Part shown: positions 1 through 10,053 of the stretch, one piece after another
Numbering within the stretch: position 1 is the first letter of the stretch
Layout: the number at the start of each line of letters is the position of its first letter
DNA from: Palsa-504 sp963839095
Lineage (GTDB): Bacteria; Actinomycetota; Actinomycetes; Streptosporangiales; Streptosporangiaceae
Direction: 5' to 3'
NCBI GenBank assembly: GCA_963839095.1
Contig: CAWIUF010000029.1
Location: 62,001-126,000, forward strand
Length of the DNA: 64,000 nt
The notes under the pieces: model-generated
What the model was told of the DNA's origin: nothing
The model's input: the letters and a program-made list of their open reading frames with translations, nothing else
Database searches by the model: none
Translations under genes and position numbers: made by a program

Positions 1-580
1 GCGCGACGAACATGGTCAGCAGGTCGTTGGCGGCCGGGAAGAGCATCATCCCGCCGACCGCGAACAGCGTCAGCGGGAAGATCTCGGTGTGCAGGAACCC
101 GGCGGCCAGGCTCTCGCTCTCCTCCGGGCTGCCCGGCGTGGCCGCCGCCTGCGCGGCGAACGGGCTGTTGCTGGTGTCGCCGATGAGCAGCACGCTGACG
201 AAGGCGAGCACCACTACGGTGCCCTGGATGAACAGCGTCGGCCGGTCGACCGCGACGGCGCCCATCGCGGCGATGTGGCCCGGGCTGCCCTTGGCGTACA
301 GGCTGTGCAGGCCGGCGACCACGATCGTCAGGATGAACGCGGCGGCCAGCGAGCCGAGCGCGAGCACCATGTGCACGGCCCGGCGGACCGGGCGCGGCGC
401 GAACGCCTCGACCAGGACGCCGGCCACGGCCGCGCCGAAGACGACGAGCATCGGCGAGAGCTGCCCGTACTCGATGCTCGGCGCCTTGATGGCGCCGGCC
501 GGCGCTGCGGCCGCCAGGACGGCGTGCGCCGCCCTGCTAGCCATGGCGGCGTGCGCCGCGGGGGCGAGGACCCCGGTCAC
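1..580 (-). CDS. nuoN: NADH-quinone oxidoreductase subunit N (5' part; runs off the window)
   Basis: This is the first ~193 codons of the last complex I subunit gene; the 3' end lies beyond position 1. NuoN is one of the three antiporter-like membrane subunits thought to move protons when menaquinone is reduced. The start is a GTG at 580 that overlaps the nuoM stop as GTGA. An in-frame ATG at 544 is the alternative. The visible protein has an Ala-rich N-terminus and then hydrophobic helices (for example LSPMLVVFGAAVAGVLVEAF) separated by short loops. Identification rests on this hydrophobic pattern and on its place after nuoL and nuoM. Translational coupling to nuoM is likely. Confidence 0.88.
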   Translation of the reverse strand, partial: MTGVLAPAAHAAMASRAAHAVLAAAAPAGAIKAPSIEYGQLSPMLVVFGAAVAGVLVEAFAPRPVRRAVHMVLALGSLAAAFILTIVVAGLHSLYAKGSPGHIAAMGAVAVDRPTLFIQGTVVVLAFVSVLLIGDTSNSPFAAQAAATPGSPEESESLAAGFLHTEIFPLTLFAVGGMMLFPAANDLLTMFVA

Positions 581-2234
581 GGTGCGGTTCCCTTCTGGGC
601 AACGGTCGTATCCCCGGCGGGATGGGCAGGTTTGGGATCAGTGGTGTGCACCTGCGCCATCGTCACCTTGACGGCCGGGTTGATGATGTCGAGCACCGGC
701 TTGGGGTAGACCCCGGCGAAGATCAGCAGCCCCACCAGCGGTACTACGGCCAGCAGTTCGCGCGGCCGCAGGTCCTTCATCCCGGCGACCTCTTCGCGGA
801 CCGGGCCGTTCATGGTCCGCTGGTACATCCACAGGATGTAGATGGCGGCCAGGATGATCCCGGCGGTGGCGATGATGGCGGGCAGCTTGTACCGGGAGAA
901 GGTGCCCAGCAGCACCAGGAACTCGCTGACGAAGGTGGACAGCCCGGGCAGTGAGAGCCCGGCCAGGCCGGAGATCAGGAACAGCCCGGCCAGCATCGGG
1001 GCGACCTTCTGCACGCCGCCGAAGTCCGCGATCCGGTCCGAGCCGCGGCGGACGATCAGGAACCCGGCGATGAGGAACAGAGCGCCGGTGGCGAACCCGT
1101 GGTTGACCATGTAGAACGTCGCGCCGGAGACGCCCTGGCTGGTCATCGCGAAGACGCCGAGCGCGATAAAGCCGAAGTGCGAGACCGAGGTGTAGGCGAT
1201 CAGCCGCTTCATGGACTGCTGGCCGATCGCGACGATGGCCCCGTAGATGATGCCGATCACGGACAGCGTGATGACCAGCGGGGTGAAGTACTTCGCCCCG
1301 CTCGGGAACAGCTCGAAGCAGTAGCGCAGCATGCCGAACGTGCCCACCTTGTCCAGCACGCCGACCAGCAGCACGGCGGCGCCGGGCGGGGCGGCGGCGG
1401 CGGCGTCCGGCAGCCAGGTGTGGAACGGCCACAGCGGCGCCTTGATCGCGAACGCGATGAAGAACCCGAGGAACAGCCACTTCTGCACGACCGGGCTCAG
1501 CGATACCTGGATCAGCTGGCTGAACAGGAAGGAGCCATGGTGGGCGGTCGCGCCGCTGCGGGCGGAGTACACGTACAGCGCGATGATCGCGACCAGCATG
1601 AGCAGGCCGCCGAGCAGGCTGTAGAGCAGGAACTTGACCGCGGCGTACTGCCGCTTGCCGGTGCCATAGCTGCCGATGATGAAGTACATCGGGATCAGCA
1701 TGGCCTCGAAGAACACGTAGAACAGGAAGACGTCGGTGGCGGCGAAGACCCCGATCATCATCGTCTCGAGCGTCATCATCAGCGCGAAGTAGGTCTTCAC
1801 GCTGTGCTTCGGCCTGACGGCCGCGGCGGCCGCGGCGGCGGCGGTCGGCGACCGCCCCCTCCGGCGCGGTCTGGCCTTCGGCGTCGTTCCAGGAGGCCAG
1901 GATGACCACCGGCATCAGCACGGCCGTCATGGCGATCAGCACCAGCGCGATGCCGTCTACGCCGACCGCGTAGTGGACACCGAACGAGCTGATCCACGAG
2001 ACGCTCTCGGTGAACTGGTAGTTCGGGCCGCCGACCTGGAACTTCACCGCGATGATGATCACCACGATCGAGGGTCAGCAGCGAGAACGCCAGGGCCAGG
2101 TACTTGGGTATGGCGTTACGCGCCCGCCGGTCCGCGTCCGCGCTGTCGGCGGGCAGGCCCGGGACCAGGGCGATGACGATCGCGCCGAGCAGCGGCAGCG
2201 CGCCGGCGACGGTCAGCCAGGGAAAGCCGTTCAT
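577..2234 (-). CDS. nuoM: NADH-quinone oxidoreductase subunit M, interrupted by two frameshifts
   Basis: This is the antiporter-like membrane subunit M of complex I. The coding signal moves through three frames. The N-terminus (MNGFPWLTVAGALPLLGAIV) runs from 2234 to about 2065. The middle (VGGPNYQFTESVSWISSFGV) runs from about 2065 to 1850. The rest (KTYFALMMTLETMMIGVFAA onward) runs to the stop at 577. The breaks sit at about 2060-2070 and in a GGGGG/(GCC)n low-complexity stretch at 1805-1865. Joined, the protein is ~550 aa, normal for NuoM. It keeps the conserved Glu of TM5 in YVFFEAMLIPMYF and many transmembrane helices. The start directly abuts the nuoL stop and the stop overlaps nuoN. 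Both breaks look like single-base indels; true inactivation is unlikely in an otherwise intact operon. Confidence 0.88.
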
Positions 2235-4235
2235 CTACAGCCTCACCACTAGGAGCAGCGCGACCAGCACAGCGGCGCCGAAGAACATGGACAGGGCGTA
2301 GGAGCGGACGAAGCCGGTCTGCAGCTTGCGTACCCGGCCGGATGTCCCGCCCACCGCCGCGGCGAGCGTGTTCACCAGGCCGTCCACGCCCCGGTTGTCG
2401 AAATACACCGAGAGCCGGGTCAGCCACTGGCCGGGCCGCATCAGGACCGACTCGTTGAACGCGTCACCGTAGAGATCCTTGCGGGCGGCGACGGTGAGGG
2501 GCCGCCCGCGCGGGGCGACCGCGGGCACCGGCACCCGCCCGTACATCCCCCAGGCCAGCGCCACGCCCGCGACGACCAGGACCAGGGTAATGATGCCCGG
2601 CAGGCTCCAGATACCGTGTGCCTCCGGCGGCAGCCCGGTGACCGGGCCGAGGAACTTCTCGAAGCGCTGCCCGAGGATCAGGAACCCGCCGGCCGCCACC
2701 GAGCCCACCGCGAGCAGGATCAGCGGCCAGGTCATGACGGCCGGCGACTCGTGCGGGTGGAACTCCTGCGGATGCCCGGCCTCGGCGGCCAGCGGCTCGG
2801 TGGTCTCGTGCGGTTCGGCCGACGCCGCGTCCGATTCCCAGCGCCGCTTGCCGTACCAGGTCATCAGCATGACCCGCGTCATGTAGAACGCGGTGACGGC
2901 CGCGCCGATCACCGCGCAGGTGCCGAGGATGGCGCCGGAGGTGCCGCCCTTGTCGAAGGCCGCCTCGATGATGCCGTCCTTGGTGAAGAACCCGGAGAAC
3001 GGCGGGATGCCGATGATGGCCAGGTAGCCCAGGCCGAACGTGACGTAGGTGATCGGCATGACCCGGGCCAGCCCGCCGTACTTGCGCATGTTGACTTCGT
3101 CGTTCATGCCGTGCATGACCGAGCCGGCCCCGAGGAACAGGCCGGCCTTGAAGAACCCGTGCGCGATCAGGTGGGCGATGGCGAACACGTACCCGGCCGG
3201 ACCGAGCCCGGCCGCCAGCGTCATGTAGCCGATCTGGCTCATGGTCGACCCGGCCAGGGCCTTCTTGATGTCGTCCTTGGCGCAGCCGATGATCGCGCCG
3301 AACAGCAGCGTGACCGCGCCGACCACGGTGACCCCGAGCCGCGCGGTGGGCGACAGGGCCAGGATCGGGTTGGACCGGACCAGCAGGTACACCCCGGCGG
3401 TGACCATGGTCGCCGCGTGGATCAGCGCCGACACCGGGGTCGGGCCCTCCATCGCGTCGAGCAGCCAGGACTGCAGCGGCACCTGCGCGGACTTGCCGCA
3501 CGCGCCGAGCAGGAGCAGCAGGCCGAGCGCGGTGGCCACCCCGCTGCCGCCGGAACCGATCGCGCCGAACACGCCGTGAAACGACACCGTGCCGAACTCG
3601 GCGAACATCAAGAAGATGGCCAGTGTCAGGCCGGCGTCACCGACCCGGTTGACGACGAACGCCTTCTTGGCCGCGACCGCCGCCGAGTTCTTGAACTGCC
3701 AGAACCCGATCAGCAGGTAGGACGCCAGGCCGACACCCTCCCACCCGATGTACAGGCCGAGGTAGTTGTCGGCCAGCACCAGCAGCAGCATGGCCGCGAC
3801 GAACAGGTTCAGGTAGCCGAAGAACCGGCGCCGGTCGCTGTCGTGCGCCATGTAGCCGACCGAGTAGATGTGGATCAGCGAGCCGACCCCGGTGATCAGC
3901 AGCACGAAGCTGATCGACAGCTGGTCGATCTGCAGGCCCATCGGCACCTGGAAGCCAGCCACCTGGATGAAGGTGTACAGGTGGTCGTCCTGGCTGCGGG
4001 ACGTGCTCCCGAGCAGGGTGAAGAACATGTTCAGGCCGTACACGAACGACGCGACTACCATCATCACGCCGAGGCCGTGCCCCCACTTGTTGGTGCGCCG
4101 GCCGCCGACGAGCAGGACCAGGGCACCGAACAGCGGGAACGCGATCACCAGCCATGCTGCCGACAGCGTCCCCGTCGCGGGCGCCGTGGCCACGACGCCG
4201 GCCAGGGCGTGAGCCGAGCCTGTCAAGATCGTCAT
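2235..4235 (-). CDS. nuoL: NADH-quinone oxidoreductase subunit L
   Basis: This 666-aa subunit is the largest antiporter-like membrane subunit of complex I and carries the long lateral helix. The frame is intact. Family motifs are clear: LYIGWEGVGLASYLLIGFW around residues 161-179 and MEGPTPVSALIHAATMVTAG around 262-281, typical of NuoL and MrpA proteins. A hydrophilic, acidic and His-containing loop around residues 483-515 precedes the C-terminal helices. The ATG at 4235 lies four bases after the nuoK stop, and its own stop touches the nuoM start. Length and motifs make the call secure. Confidence 0.97.
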   Translation of the reverse strand: MTILTGSAHALAGVVATAPATGTLSAAWLVIAFPLFGALVLLVGGRRTNKWGHGLGVMMVVASFVYGLNMFFTLLGSTSRSQDDHLYTFIQVAGFQVPMGLQIDQLSISFVLLITGVGSLIHIYSVGYMAHDSDRRRFFGYLNLFVAAMLLLVLADNYLGLYIGWEGVGLASYLLIGFWQFKNSAAVAAKKAFVVNRVGDAGLTLAIFLMFAEFGTVSFHGVFGAIGSGGSGVATALGLLLLLGACGKSAQVPLQSWLLDAMEGPTPVSALIHAATMVTAGVYLLVRSNPILALSPTARLGVTVVGAVTLLFGAIIGCAKDDIKKALAGSTMSQIGYMTLAAGLGPAGYVFAIAHLIAHGFFKAGLFLGAGSVMHGMNDEVNMRKYGGLARVMPITYVTFGLGYLAIIGIPPFSGFFTKDGIIEAAFDKGGTSGAILGTCAVIGAAVTAFYMTRVMLMTWYGKRRWESDAASAEPHETTEPLAAEAGHPQEFHPHESPAVMTWPLILLAVGSVAAGGFLILGQRFEKFLGPVTGLPPEAHGIWSLPGIITLVLVVAGVALAWGMYGRVPVPAVAPRGRPLTVAARKDLYGDAFNESVLMRPGQWLTRLSVYFDNRGVDGLVNTLAAAVGGTSGRVRKLQTGFVRSYALSMFFGAAVLVALLLVVRL

Positions 4236-4239
4236 CCCC

Positions 4240-4539
4240 TCAGTACTTCAGCAGGTTCGCGTCGTCGACCGACGCGGACCTGCGCGCCCGGAAGATCGCC
4301 ATCAGGATCGCGAGGCCGACCACGACCTCGGCGGCGGCTACCACCATCACGAAGAACGCGATGACCTGCCCGTCCAGGTTGCCGTGCATCCGCGCGAAGG
4401 CCACGAACGCCAGGTTGCAGGCGTTCAGCATCAGCTCGATGCACATGAACACGACGATGGCGTTGCGCCGCACGAGCACGCCCACCGCGCCGATCACGAA
4501 CAGGATCACGGACAGCGCCACGTAGTGGATGGGGCTCAC
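4240..4539 (-). CDS. nuoK: NADH-quinone oxidoreductase subunit K
   Basis: This is a 99-aa, three-helix membrane subunit of complex I, the usual family length. The two helix-buried glutamates needed for proton transfer are present: Glu35 in MCIELMLNACN and Glu71 in VVAAAEVVVGLAI. The start is GTG at 4539, overlapping the nuoJ stop as GTGA, which implies coupled translation. No anomalies are seen. Confidence 0.97.
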   Translation of the reverse strand: MSPIHYVALSVILFVIGAVGVLVRRNAIVVFMCIELMLNACNLAFVAFARMHGNLDGQVIAFFVMVVAAAEVVVGLAILMAIFRARRSASVDDANLLKY

Positions 4540-5363
4540 GAGTCCGCCCTCCCCGGGATGGCCGGCCGCTCATCACCGGACGCCGTCACCGCTACCGCGT
4601 CTTCGGGCCGAACGAAGGAAGGTTCCTCGTTCGGGTCACGCGGCGACAGGGTCGTGCTGACCGAAAGCTCCGAGGTGCTTCCGTCCGGCAGCAGGGCCGG
4701 CCGGTCGGCCGAGTCGTGCAGCGCGTAGACACCGGGCGACGGGTCGGGGGCGAGGTGGCCGCTGGCCAGCCGCCGGGCCGCGAGGTCGCGCTGGGTGGGC
4801 TTTGGCGTGGTGCGCTCGCGGTGCGCGAGCACCATCGCGCCGAGCGCGGCGGTAATCAGCAGGGCGCCGGTGACCTCGAACGGGAACACGTAGGTGGTGA
4901 AGATCAAGGTGGCCAGGCCGGTGAGGTTGCCGGTGCCGTTGGCCGCGGTGGAGGCCGGGGCCCCGCCGATGGCCGCGTGCCCGATGCCCAGGAACAAGAT
5001 CACGAGCAGGCCGATGGCGGCGAGCCCGGCCGCTGCCCGCTGGCCCTTGATCGTCTCCACGATCGAGTCCTCCGAGCTGATGCCGATCAGCATCAGGACG
5101 AACAGGAACAGCATGAGGACGGCGCCGGTGTAGACGATGATCTGCACGAAGGCGAGGAACGGGGCGCCCTGCATCGCGTAGAAGGTCGCCAGCGCCAGCA
5201 TCACCACGGCGAGCAGCAGGGCGCAGTGCACCGCCCGCCGGACCAGGATCATGCCGATCGCGGCGCCGACCGAGAGGACGGCCAGGATCCAGTAGACCGT
5301 CTCTTCCGCGATGAAGTCGGTGTTCGGCGCGCCGTGCCCGGCGGCCGCGAGGACGTGGCTCAT
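4536..5363 (-). CDS. nuoJ: NADH-quinone oxidoreductase subunit J
   Basis: This 275-aa membrane subunit has about five helices in the first ~185 residues, including the conserved FVQIIVYTGAVLMLFLFVLML segment with its pi-bulge helix pattern. A soluble C-terminal tail of ~90 residues, rich in Pro, Ser and acidic residues, follows TTPKPTQRDLAARRL. Such tails occur in actinobacterial NuoJ and vary in sequence. The ATG at 5363 overlaps the nuoI stop, and the stop overlaps the nuoK start. Confidence 0.96.
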   Translation of the reverse strand: MSHVLAAAGHGAPNTDFIAEETVYWILAVLSVGAAIGMILVRRAVHCALLLAVVMLALATFYAMQGAPFLAFVQIIVYTGAVLMLFLFVLMLIGISSEDSIVETIKGQRAAAGLAAIGLLVILFLGIGHAAIGGAPASTAANGTGNLTGLATLIFTTYVFPFEVTGALLITAALGAMVLAHRERTTPKPTQRDLAARRLASGHLAPDPSPGVYALHDSADRPALLPDGSTSELSVSTTLSPRDPNEEPSFVRPEDAVAVTASGDERPAIPGRADS

Positions 5364-6112
5364 GCGCTGTCACTCCCCTTCGCGGGCGCGTCGCTGCTGC
5401 TGGAGACCCGGCTCTCCACCGGGGGTTCCTCGCCGAAGTCGGGCATGTCGGCCTCGCCGGCGCTGTCGTCGGCGACCTTCACGTCGACTTCGCCGGCCCC
5501 GGCGGTCTCGGGCGCGCCCTCGGCGCCCGCGAAGACCGCGGCGCCGGTCGGGCCGCCCGGGCCCGCCATCCCCGGGGCCCGGGGCCCCGCGGTCACGCCG
5601 GCCGCGCCGAGACGGTAGTAGTCCTTCTCGTCCTTGCCGAGGCGCATCGCGTGCGGCGGCGCCTCCATGTCCCCGTGCAGCGGCGCGAGCAGCTGCTCCT
5701 TGGTCCAGATCAGGTTTTCCCGGCTGTCGTCCGCGATCTCGTACTCGTTGGTCATGGTGAGCGCGCGGGTCGGGCAGGCTTCGATGCACATGCCGCACAG
5801 GATGCAGCGCAGGTAGTTGATCTGGTAGACGGCGCCGTATCGCTCCCCGGGGGAGAACCGGGCGCTGTCGGTGTTGTCCCGGCCCTCGACGTAGATGGCG
5901 TCCGCCGGGCAGGCCCAGGCGCACAGCTCGCAGCCGATGCACTTCTCCAGGCCGTCCGGCCACCGGTTGAGCTGGTGGTGGCCGTGGAACCGGGGCGCGG
6001 TGGGCCGCTTGTCCTCCGGGTACTGGACGGTCTCCACCTTCTTGAACATCTCGGTGAAGGTGACCCCGAACCCCTTGACCGGGTCGATGATGTCGTTGAG
6101 CCAGTTAGGCAC
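5360..6112 (-). CDS. nuoI: NADH-quinone oxidoreductase subunit I (two 4Fe-4S clusters)
   Basis: This 250-aa ferredoxin-like subunit carries clusters N6a and N6b between the peripheral arm and the quinone site. Two CxxCxxCxxxCP motifs are present: CIGCELCAWACP near residue 58 and CILCGMCIEACP near residue 103. The GTG at 6112 is chosen because AAGGAGG lies six bases upstream (6119-6125). The open frame extends much further upstream, but that part is an out-of-frame shadow of nuoH. The C-terminal ~75 residues (from about LGAAGVTAGPRAPG) form a Gly/Ala- and acid-rich tail absent from enterobacterial NuoI. Confidence 0.96.
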   Translation of the reverse strand: MPNWLNDIIDPVKGFGVTFTEMFKKVETVQYPEDKRPTAPRFHGHHQLNRWPDGLEKCIGCELCAWACPADAIYVEGRDNTDSARFSPGERYGAVYQINYLRCILCGMCIEACPTRALTMTNEYEIADDSRENLIWTKEQLLAPLHGDMEAPPHAMRLGKDEKDYYRLGAAGVTAGPRAPGMAGPGGPTGAAVFAGAEGAPETAGAGEVDVKVADDSAGEADMPDFGEEPPVESRVSSSSDAPAKGSDSA

Positions 6113-6118
6113 CGGTGA

Positions 6119-6125
6119 CCTCCTT
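6119..6125 (-). promoter_or_regulatory. Shine-Dalgarno that fixes the nuoI start
   Basis: AAGGAGG on the minus strand, six bases before the GTG at 6112. It decides the nuoI start, because the open frame continues for over a kilobase upstream. Confidence 0.85.
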
Positions 6126-6137
6126 GCTGGAGGTTTG

Positions 6138-7446
6138 CTATGCTGTCGTCGAGGCCGACACCGTGGTAGTGCGGCAGGTCTATCGGCGGCACCGGGAAAC
6201 CGGTAGCGGGCCCGATCGTGCCCGCTTCCGCCAGGTCGGTCTCCTCCGCGGCCGCATAGCGCGCGGCCCGCTGCTGGGCCGCGTTGTCCCACATCGTGAT
6301 CAGGGCCAGGATCAGGATGATGACGATGCCGAGGACCACGTAGGGGGCCTTGCTGCTGGAGTCGAGCCGCCAGGCGCGCACGGTGGCGACCAGCAGGAGC
6401 CAGACGATGGAGACCGGGATGAGGAACTTCCAGCCGATCGCCATCAGCTGGTCGTAGCGCACCCGCGGCAGCGTGCCGCGGAGCCAGACGTAGCCGAACA
6501 GGAAGATGAACGTCTTGATCAGGAACCACAGGACCGGCCACCAGCCGCTGTTCGCGCCCGACCACAGGGACAGCGGCCACGGTGCCCGCCAGCCGCCCAG
6601 GAACAGCGTGGTGGCCAGCGCGGAGGCCGTGATCATGTTGATGTACTCGCCCAGGTAGAACATGGCGAACTTCATCGACGAGTACTCGGTGTGGTAGCCG
6701 GCCACCAGCTCGCCCTCGCCCTCGGGCAGGTCGAACGGCAGCCGGTTGGTCTCGCCCACCATGGTGAACAGGTAGATCAGGAACGACGGCGCCAGCACCC
6801 ACCCGTACCACCCGTGGACCTGGGCGTTCACGATGGCGGTGGTGGACAGCGAGCCCGCGTCCAGGAACACGGCCACGAAGGCCAGCGCCATCGCGATCTC
6901 GTAGCTGATCACCTGGGCGGCCGAGCGCAGCGTGCCGAGCAGCGAGTAGGGCGACCCGGAAGACCAGCCGGCCAGCACGATGCCGTACACGCCGACCGAG
7001 CTCATGGCCAGCACCAGCAGCACCGCCACCGGGAAGTCGGTCAGCTGCAGCGGGGTGCGGTGGTGGAAGATCGAGACTTCCGGGCCCCACGGGATGATGG
7101 CGAAGGCGACGAAGGCGGCCGCGCCGGACAGGACCGGCGCGAGGATGAACACCAGCTTGTCCGCGCCCAGCGGGATGATGTCTTCCTTGAGCGGCAGCTT
7201 GAGCGCGTCGGCGATCGGCTGCAGCAGGCCGAACGGGCCGGCCCGGTTGGGGCCGGGCCGGTTCTGCATCCGGCCGATCACCCGCCGCTCGAACCAGATC
7301 ATGAAGATGGTCGTCAGCAGCAGGAACAGGAACACGATCCCCACCTTGAGCAGCACCAGCCACCAGATGAGCTGGTTGAAGTCGCTCAGCGTGGGATTGA
7401 CCGCGGGCGCTGCCAGCACATGGGGCAGCGTCCCCTCAAGGCTCAT
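6138..7446 (-). CDS. nuoH: NADH-quinone oxidoreductase subunit H (3' end affected by a frameshift)
   Basis: This membrane subunit forms the quinone-binding chamber of complex I. It starts at ATG 7446, overlapping the nuoG stop. It carries the signature FERRVIGRMQNRPGPNRAGP near residues 52-71 and the acidic loop PFDLPEGEGELVAGYHTEYS. As sequenced there is no stop until 5752, so the frame would run ~390 bases into nuoI. A TAG at 6138-6140 in the +1 frame sits just before the nuoI Shine-Dalgarno and gives ~436 aa, the normal actinobacterial length. I place the end there and infer a one-base indel in the last ~100 bases. Confidence 0.88.
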
Positions 7447-10053
7447 TCCGGCCTCCTCAGCGTGACCGTGTCGCCGTGCCCGGCGCCGAGCTGGGCCCGG
7501 ATGGTGGATCCGGCGGGAAGCGCGGGTTCGGGGGCGGCGGGATACGGGGCGAGCTCGGCGCCCGTCCGGGCGAGTCCGCCGGCCGGGAGCCAGACCACGT
7601 GGTCCGCCATCGGGACGACCACGACCGGGACCGTCACTGCCCCCCGGCCGGTGGCCACGGTTACCTTATCGCCGTCGGCCACGCCCGCCTCAGCCGCGGT
7701 CACCGGTGACATCCGCGCCACCACCGGCCGGGCCGTGCCGGCCAGGGCCGGCTCGCCGGCCTGCATCCGGCCGCCGTCCAGCAGCTGGTGCCAGCTGGCC
7801 AGCTTCACGTCCAGCAGGTCGGCGCCGTGGGTAACGTGCACGCCGGGCTCTGAGCTGGCGGTGCTGACCTCAGGCGGCTCCGGGCGGGGACCCCGCCAGG
7901 TGCCGAGCGCGGCCAGTTCCGCGCGGGCCGCGGCCGCGTCGGGCAGGCCGAGGTGAACGTCCATCTGGTCGGCGATCGCGCCGAGCACGTACAGGTCGGT
8001 ACGGACCTCGGGGACCCGCAGCGCGGCCTCGAACGAGCCGCCGCGGCCCTCCCAGTTCACGAACGTGCCGGCCTTCTCCGCCACCGCCGCGACCGGGAAC
8101 ACCACATCCGCCCGGTCGGTGACCGCGCTGGCCCGCAGCTCCAGGCTGACCACGAACGGGGCCATCTCGATGGCGTGCAGCGCCGCCTCCGGGTCGGGCA
8201 GGTCGGCCGGGTCGACACCCGCCACGACCAGGGCACCGAGTTCGCCCGCGGCGCTGGCCGCGAGCATCGCTGAGGTGTCGCGTCCCGGCGCGGCCGGCAG
8301 CGAGCTCTTGCCCCAGGCCCGGGCCACTTCGGCGCGAGCCTCCGGGTCGGCCACCGGACGGCCGATGGGCAGCAGCCCCGGCAGCGCTCCGGCCTCGACC
8401 GCCCCGCGCTCCCCGGCCCGGCGGGGTATCCAGGCCAGCCGCGCACCGGTCGCCGCGGCGAGGGTGCTCATCGCCGCCAGCGCTCCGGGCGCCTCGGCCA
8501 GCCGCTCGCCGACCAGGACGACCGCGCCCGGCTCGCCGAGCGCCTGGCCGGCCCGCCGCCACAACTCGGCTACCTTGTCCGGTCCGGGGCCGTCCTGACC
8601 TGGGCGCCCCGGTCGACGGGGTCGCTCAGCCCGCCGGAGACTCCCGGCGGCCAGCGCGGTCAGCGCCCGGGCCTCGTCGCCCGGCAGCGTGTGCAGGAGC
8701 TCGCCCGACAGCTTGACCAGTCCGGGGCTGCCCAGCGCGGCGATCGAGAACACCGGCAGCCCGCGGCGGCGGACCGCCTTGCGCAGCCGCAGGAAGACGA
8801 TCGGCGACTCGTCCTCGGGCTCGAAGCCGGCCAGCAGCACGGCCGGGGCCTGTTCCAGGTCGGCGTAGCTGACGCCGATGCCGCGCCCGGCCACCGAGGA
8901 GGCCAGGAACTGCTCTTCCTCGGCCGAGTGCGGCCGGGCCCGCATGTCGACGTCGTTGGTGTCCAGGGCGACCCGGGCGAACTTGGCGTAGGCGTAGGCA
9001 TCCTCGAGGGTCAGCCGCCCGCCGGCCAGCACGCCGACGCCGCGGCCCGCGCCCCGCCGGTCACCCGGTGCGGCCGCGCCCTGGGCGGCCGGGTAGGGAG
9101 CGCTGCGGGCCGCGGCCAGGCCGGCCGCGGCCACCGCCAGCGCGTGCGGCCAGGACGCCGGGACCAGCACGCCCGTCTCGTCCCGGACCAGCGGGACGGT
9201 CAGCCGGTCGGGCTGGGTGGCGTAGCTGAACGCCCACCGGCCCTTGTCGCAGTTCCACTCCTCGTTGACGGCCGGATCATCGCCGGCCAGCCGGCGCAGC
9301 ACCCGGCCGCGCCGGACGTCGGTGCGCTGCCGGCAGCCGGACGGCGCAGTGCTCGCACACGCTCGGCACCGAGACCAGGTCGAACGGCCGGGCCCGGAAC
9401 CGGTAGGCGGCCCCGGTGAGCGCGCCCACCGGGCACACCTGCACCGTGTTGCCGGAGAAGTAGGAGTTGAACGGCTTGCCCTCGGCGGTGCCGATCATCT
9501 GGCTCGGGCCCCGCCCGATGAACTCGATGAAGGGGTCGCCCGCGATCTCCTCCGAGGTCCGGACGCAGCGGGTGCAGGAGATGCACCGCTCACGGTCGAG
9601 CAGCACCTGGGTGGAGATCGGGACCGGCTTGTCGAAGGTCCGCTTCTCCTCGGTGAACCTGGTCTCCCCCTGGCCATTGGACATGGCCTGGTTCTGCAGC
9701 GGGCACTCGCCGCCCTTGTCGCACATCGGGCAGTCGAGCGGGTGGTTGATGAGCAGCAGCTCCATCACGCCCCGCTGGGCCTTGTCCGCGACCGGCGAGG
9801 TGAGCTGGGTGTGCACCACCATGCCCTCGGAGCATTCGGTGATGCACGAGGCCAGCGGCTTGCGCTGGCCTTCCACCTCGACCAGGCACTGGCGGCAGGC
9901 GCCGATCGGGTCGAGCAGCGGGTGATCGCAGAACCGCGGGATCTGGATGCCGAGCATCTCGGCGGCCCGGATGATCAGCGTCTTACGCGGGACCGCGATC
10001 TCGAACCCGTCGATGGTGACGGTCACCGTGTTCTGCGCCGTCTCCACGGTCAT
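7443..10053 (-). CDS. nuoG: NADH-quinone oxidoreductase subunit G, one frameshift
   Basis: This is the large Fe-S subunit of the peripheral arm. The 5' part (10053 to about 9340) holds the cluster ligands: the [2Fe-2S] cysteines around CDHPLLDPIGACRQC, then DCPMCDKGGECPLQ, CISCTRCVR and CPVGAL. The frame then changes at about 9335-9345, inside a C-E-H-C segment, and continues as RRLAGDDPAVNEEWNCDKG. The molybdopterin-oxidoreductase-like domain follows to 7443. Joined length is ~870 aa. The ATG overlaps the nuoF stop (ATGA) and the stop overlaps nuoH. The cysteine motifs run on across the break, so an indel error is more likely than two genes. Confidence 0.92.

Noticed and set aside
2616..4364. 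A 582-codon plus-strand open frame opposite nuoL and nuoK
   Set aside because: Its product is low-complexity Arg/Gly/Asp/Gln-rich, as expected for the antisense of high-GC coding DNA, and it has no family features.
5752..6137. NuoH reading on into nuoI as a fusion
   Set aside because: The extra residues are an out-of-frame translation of nuoI. A TAG in the neighbouring frame and the nuoI ribosome binding site give a normal end.
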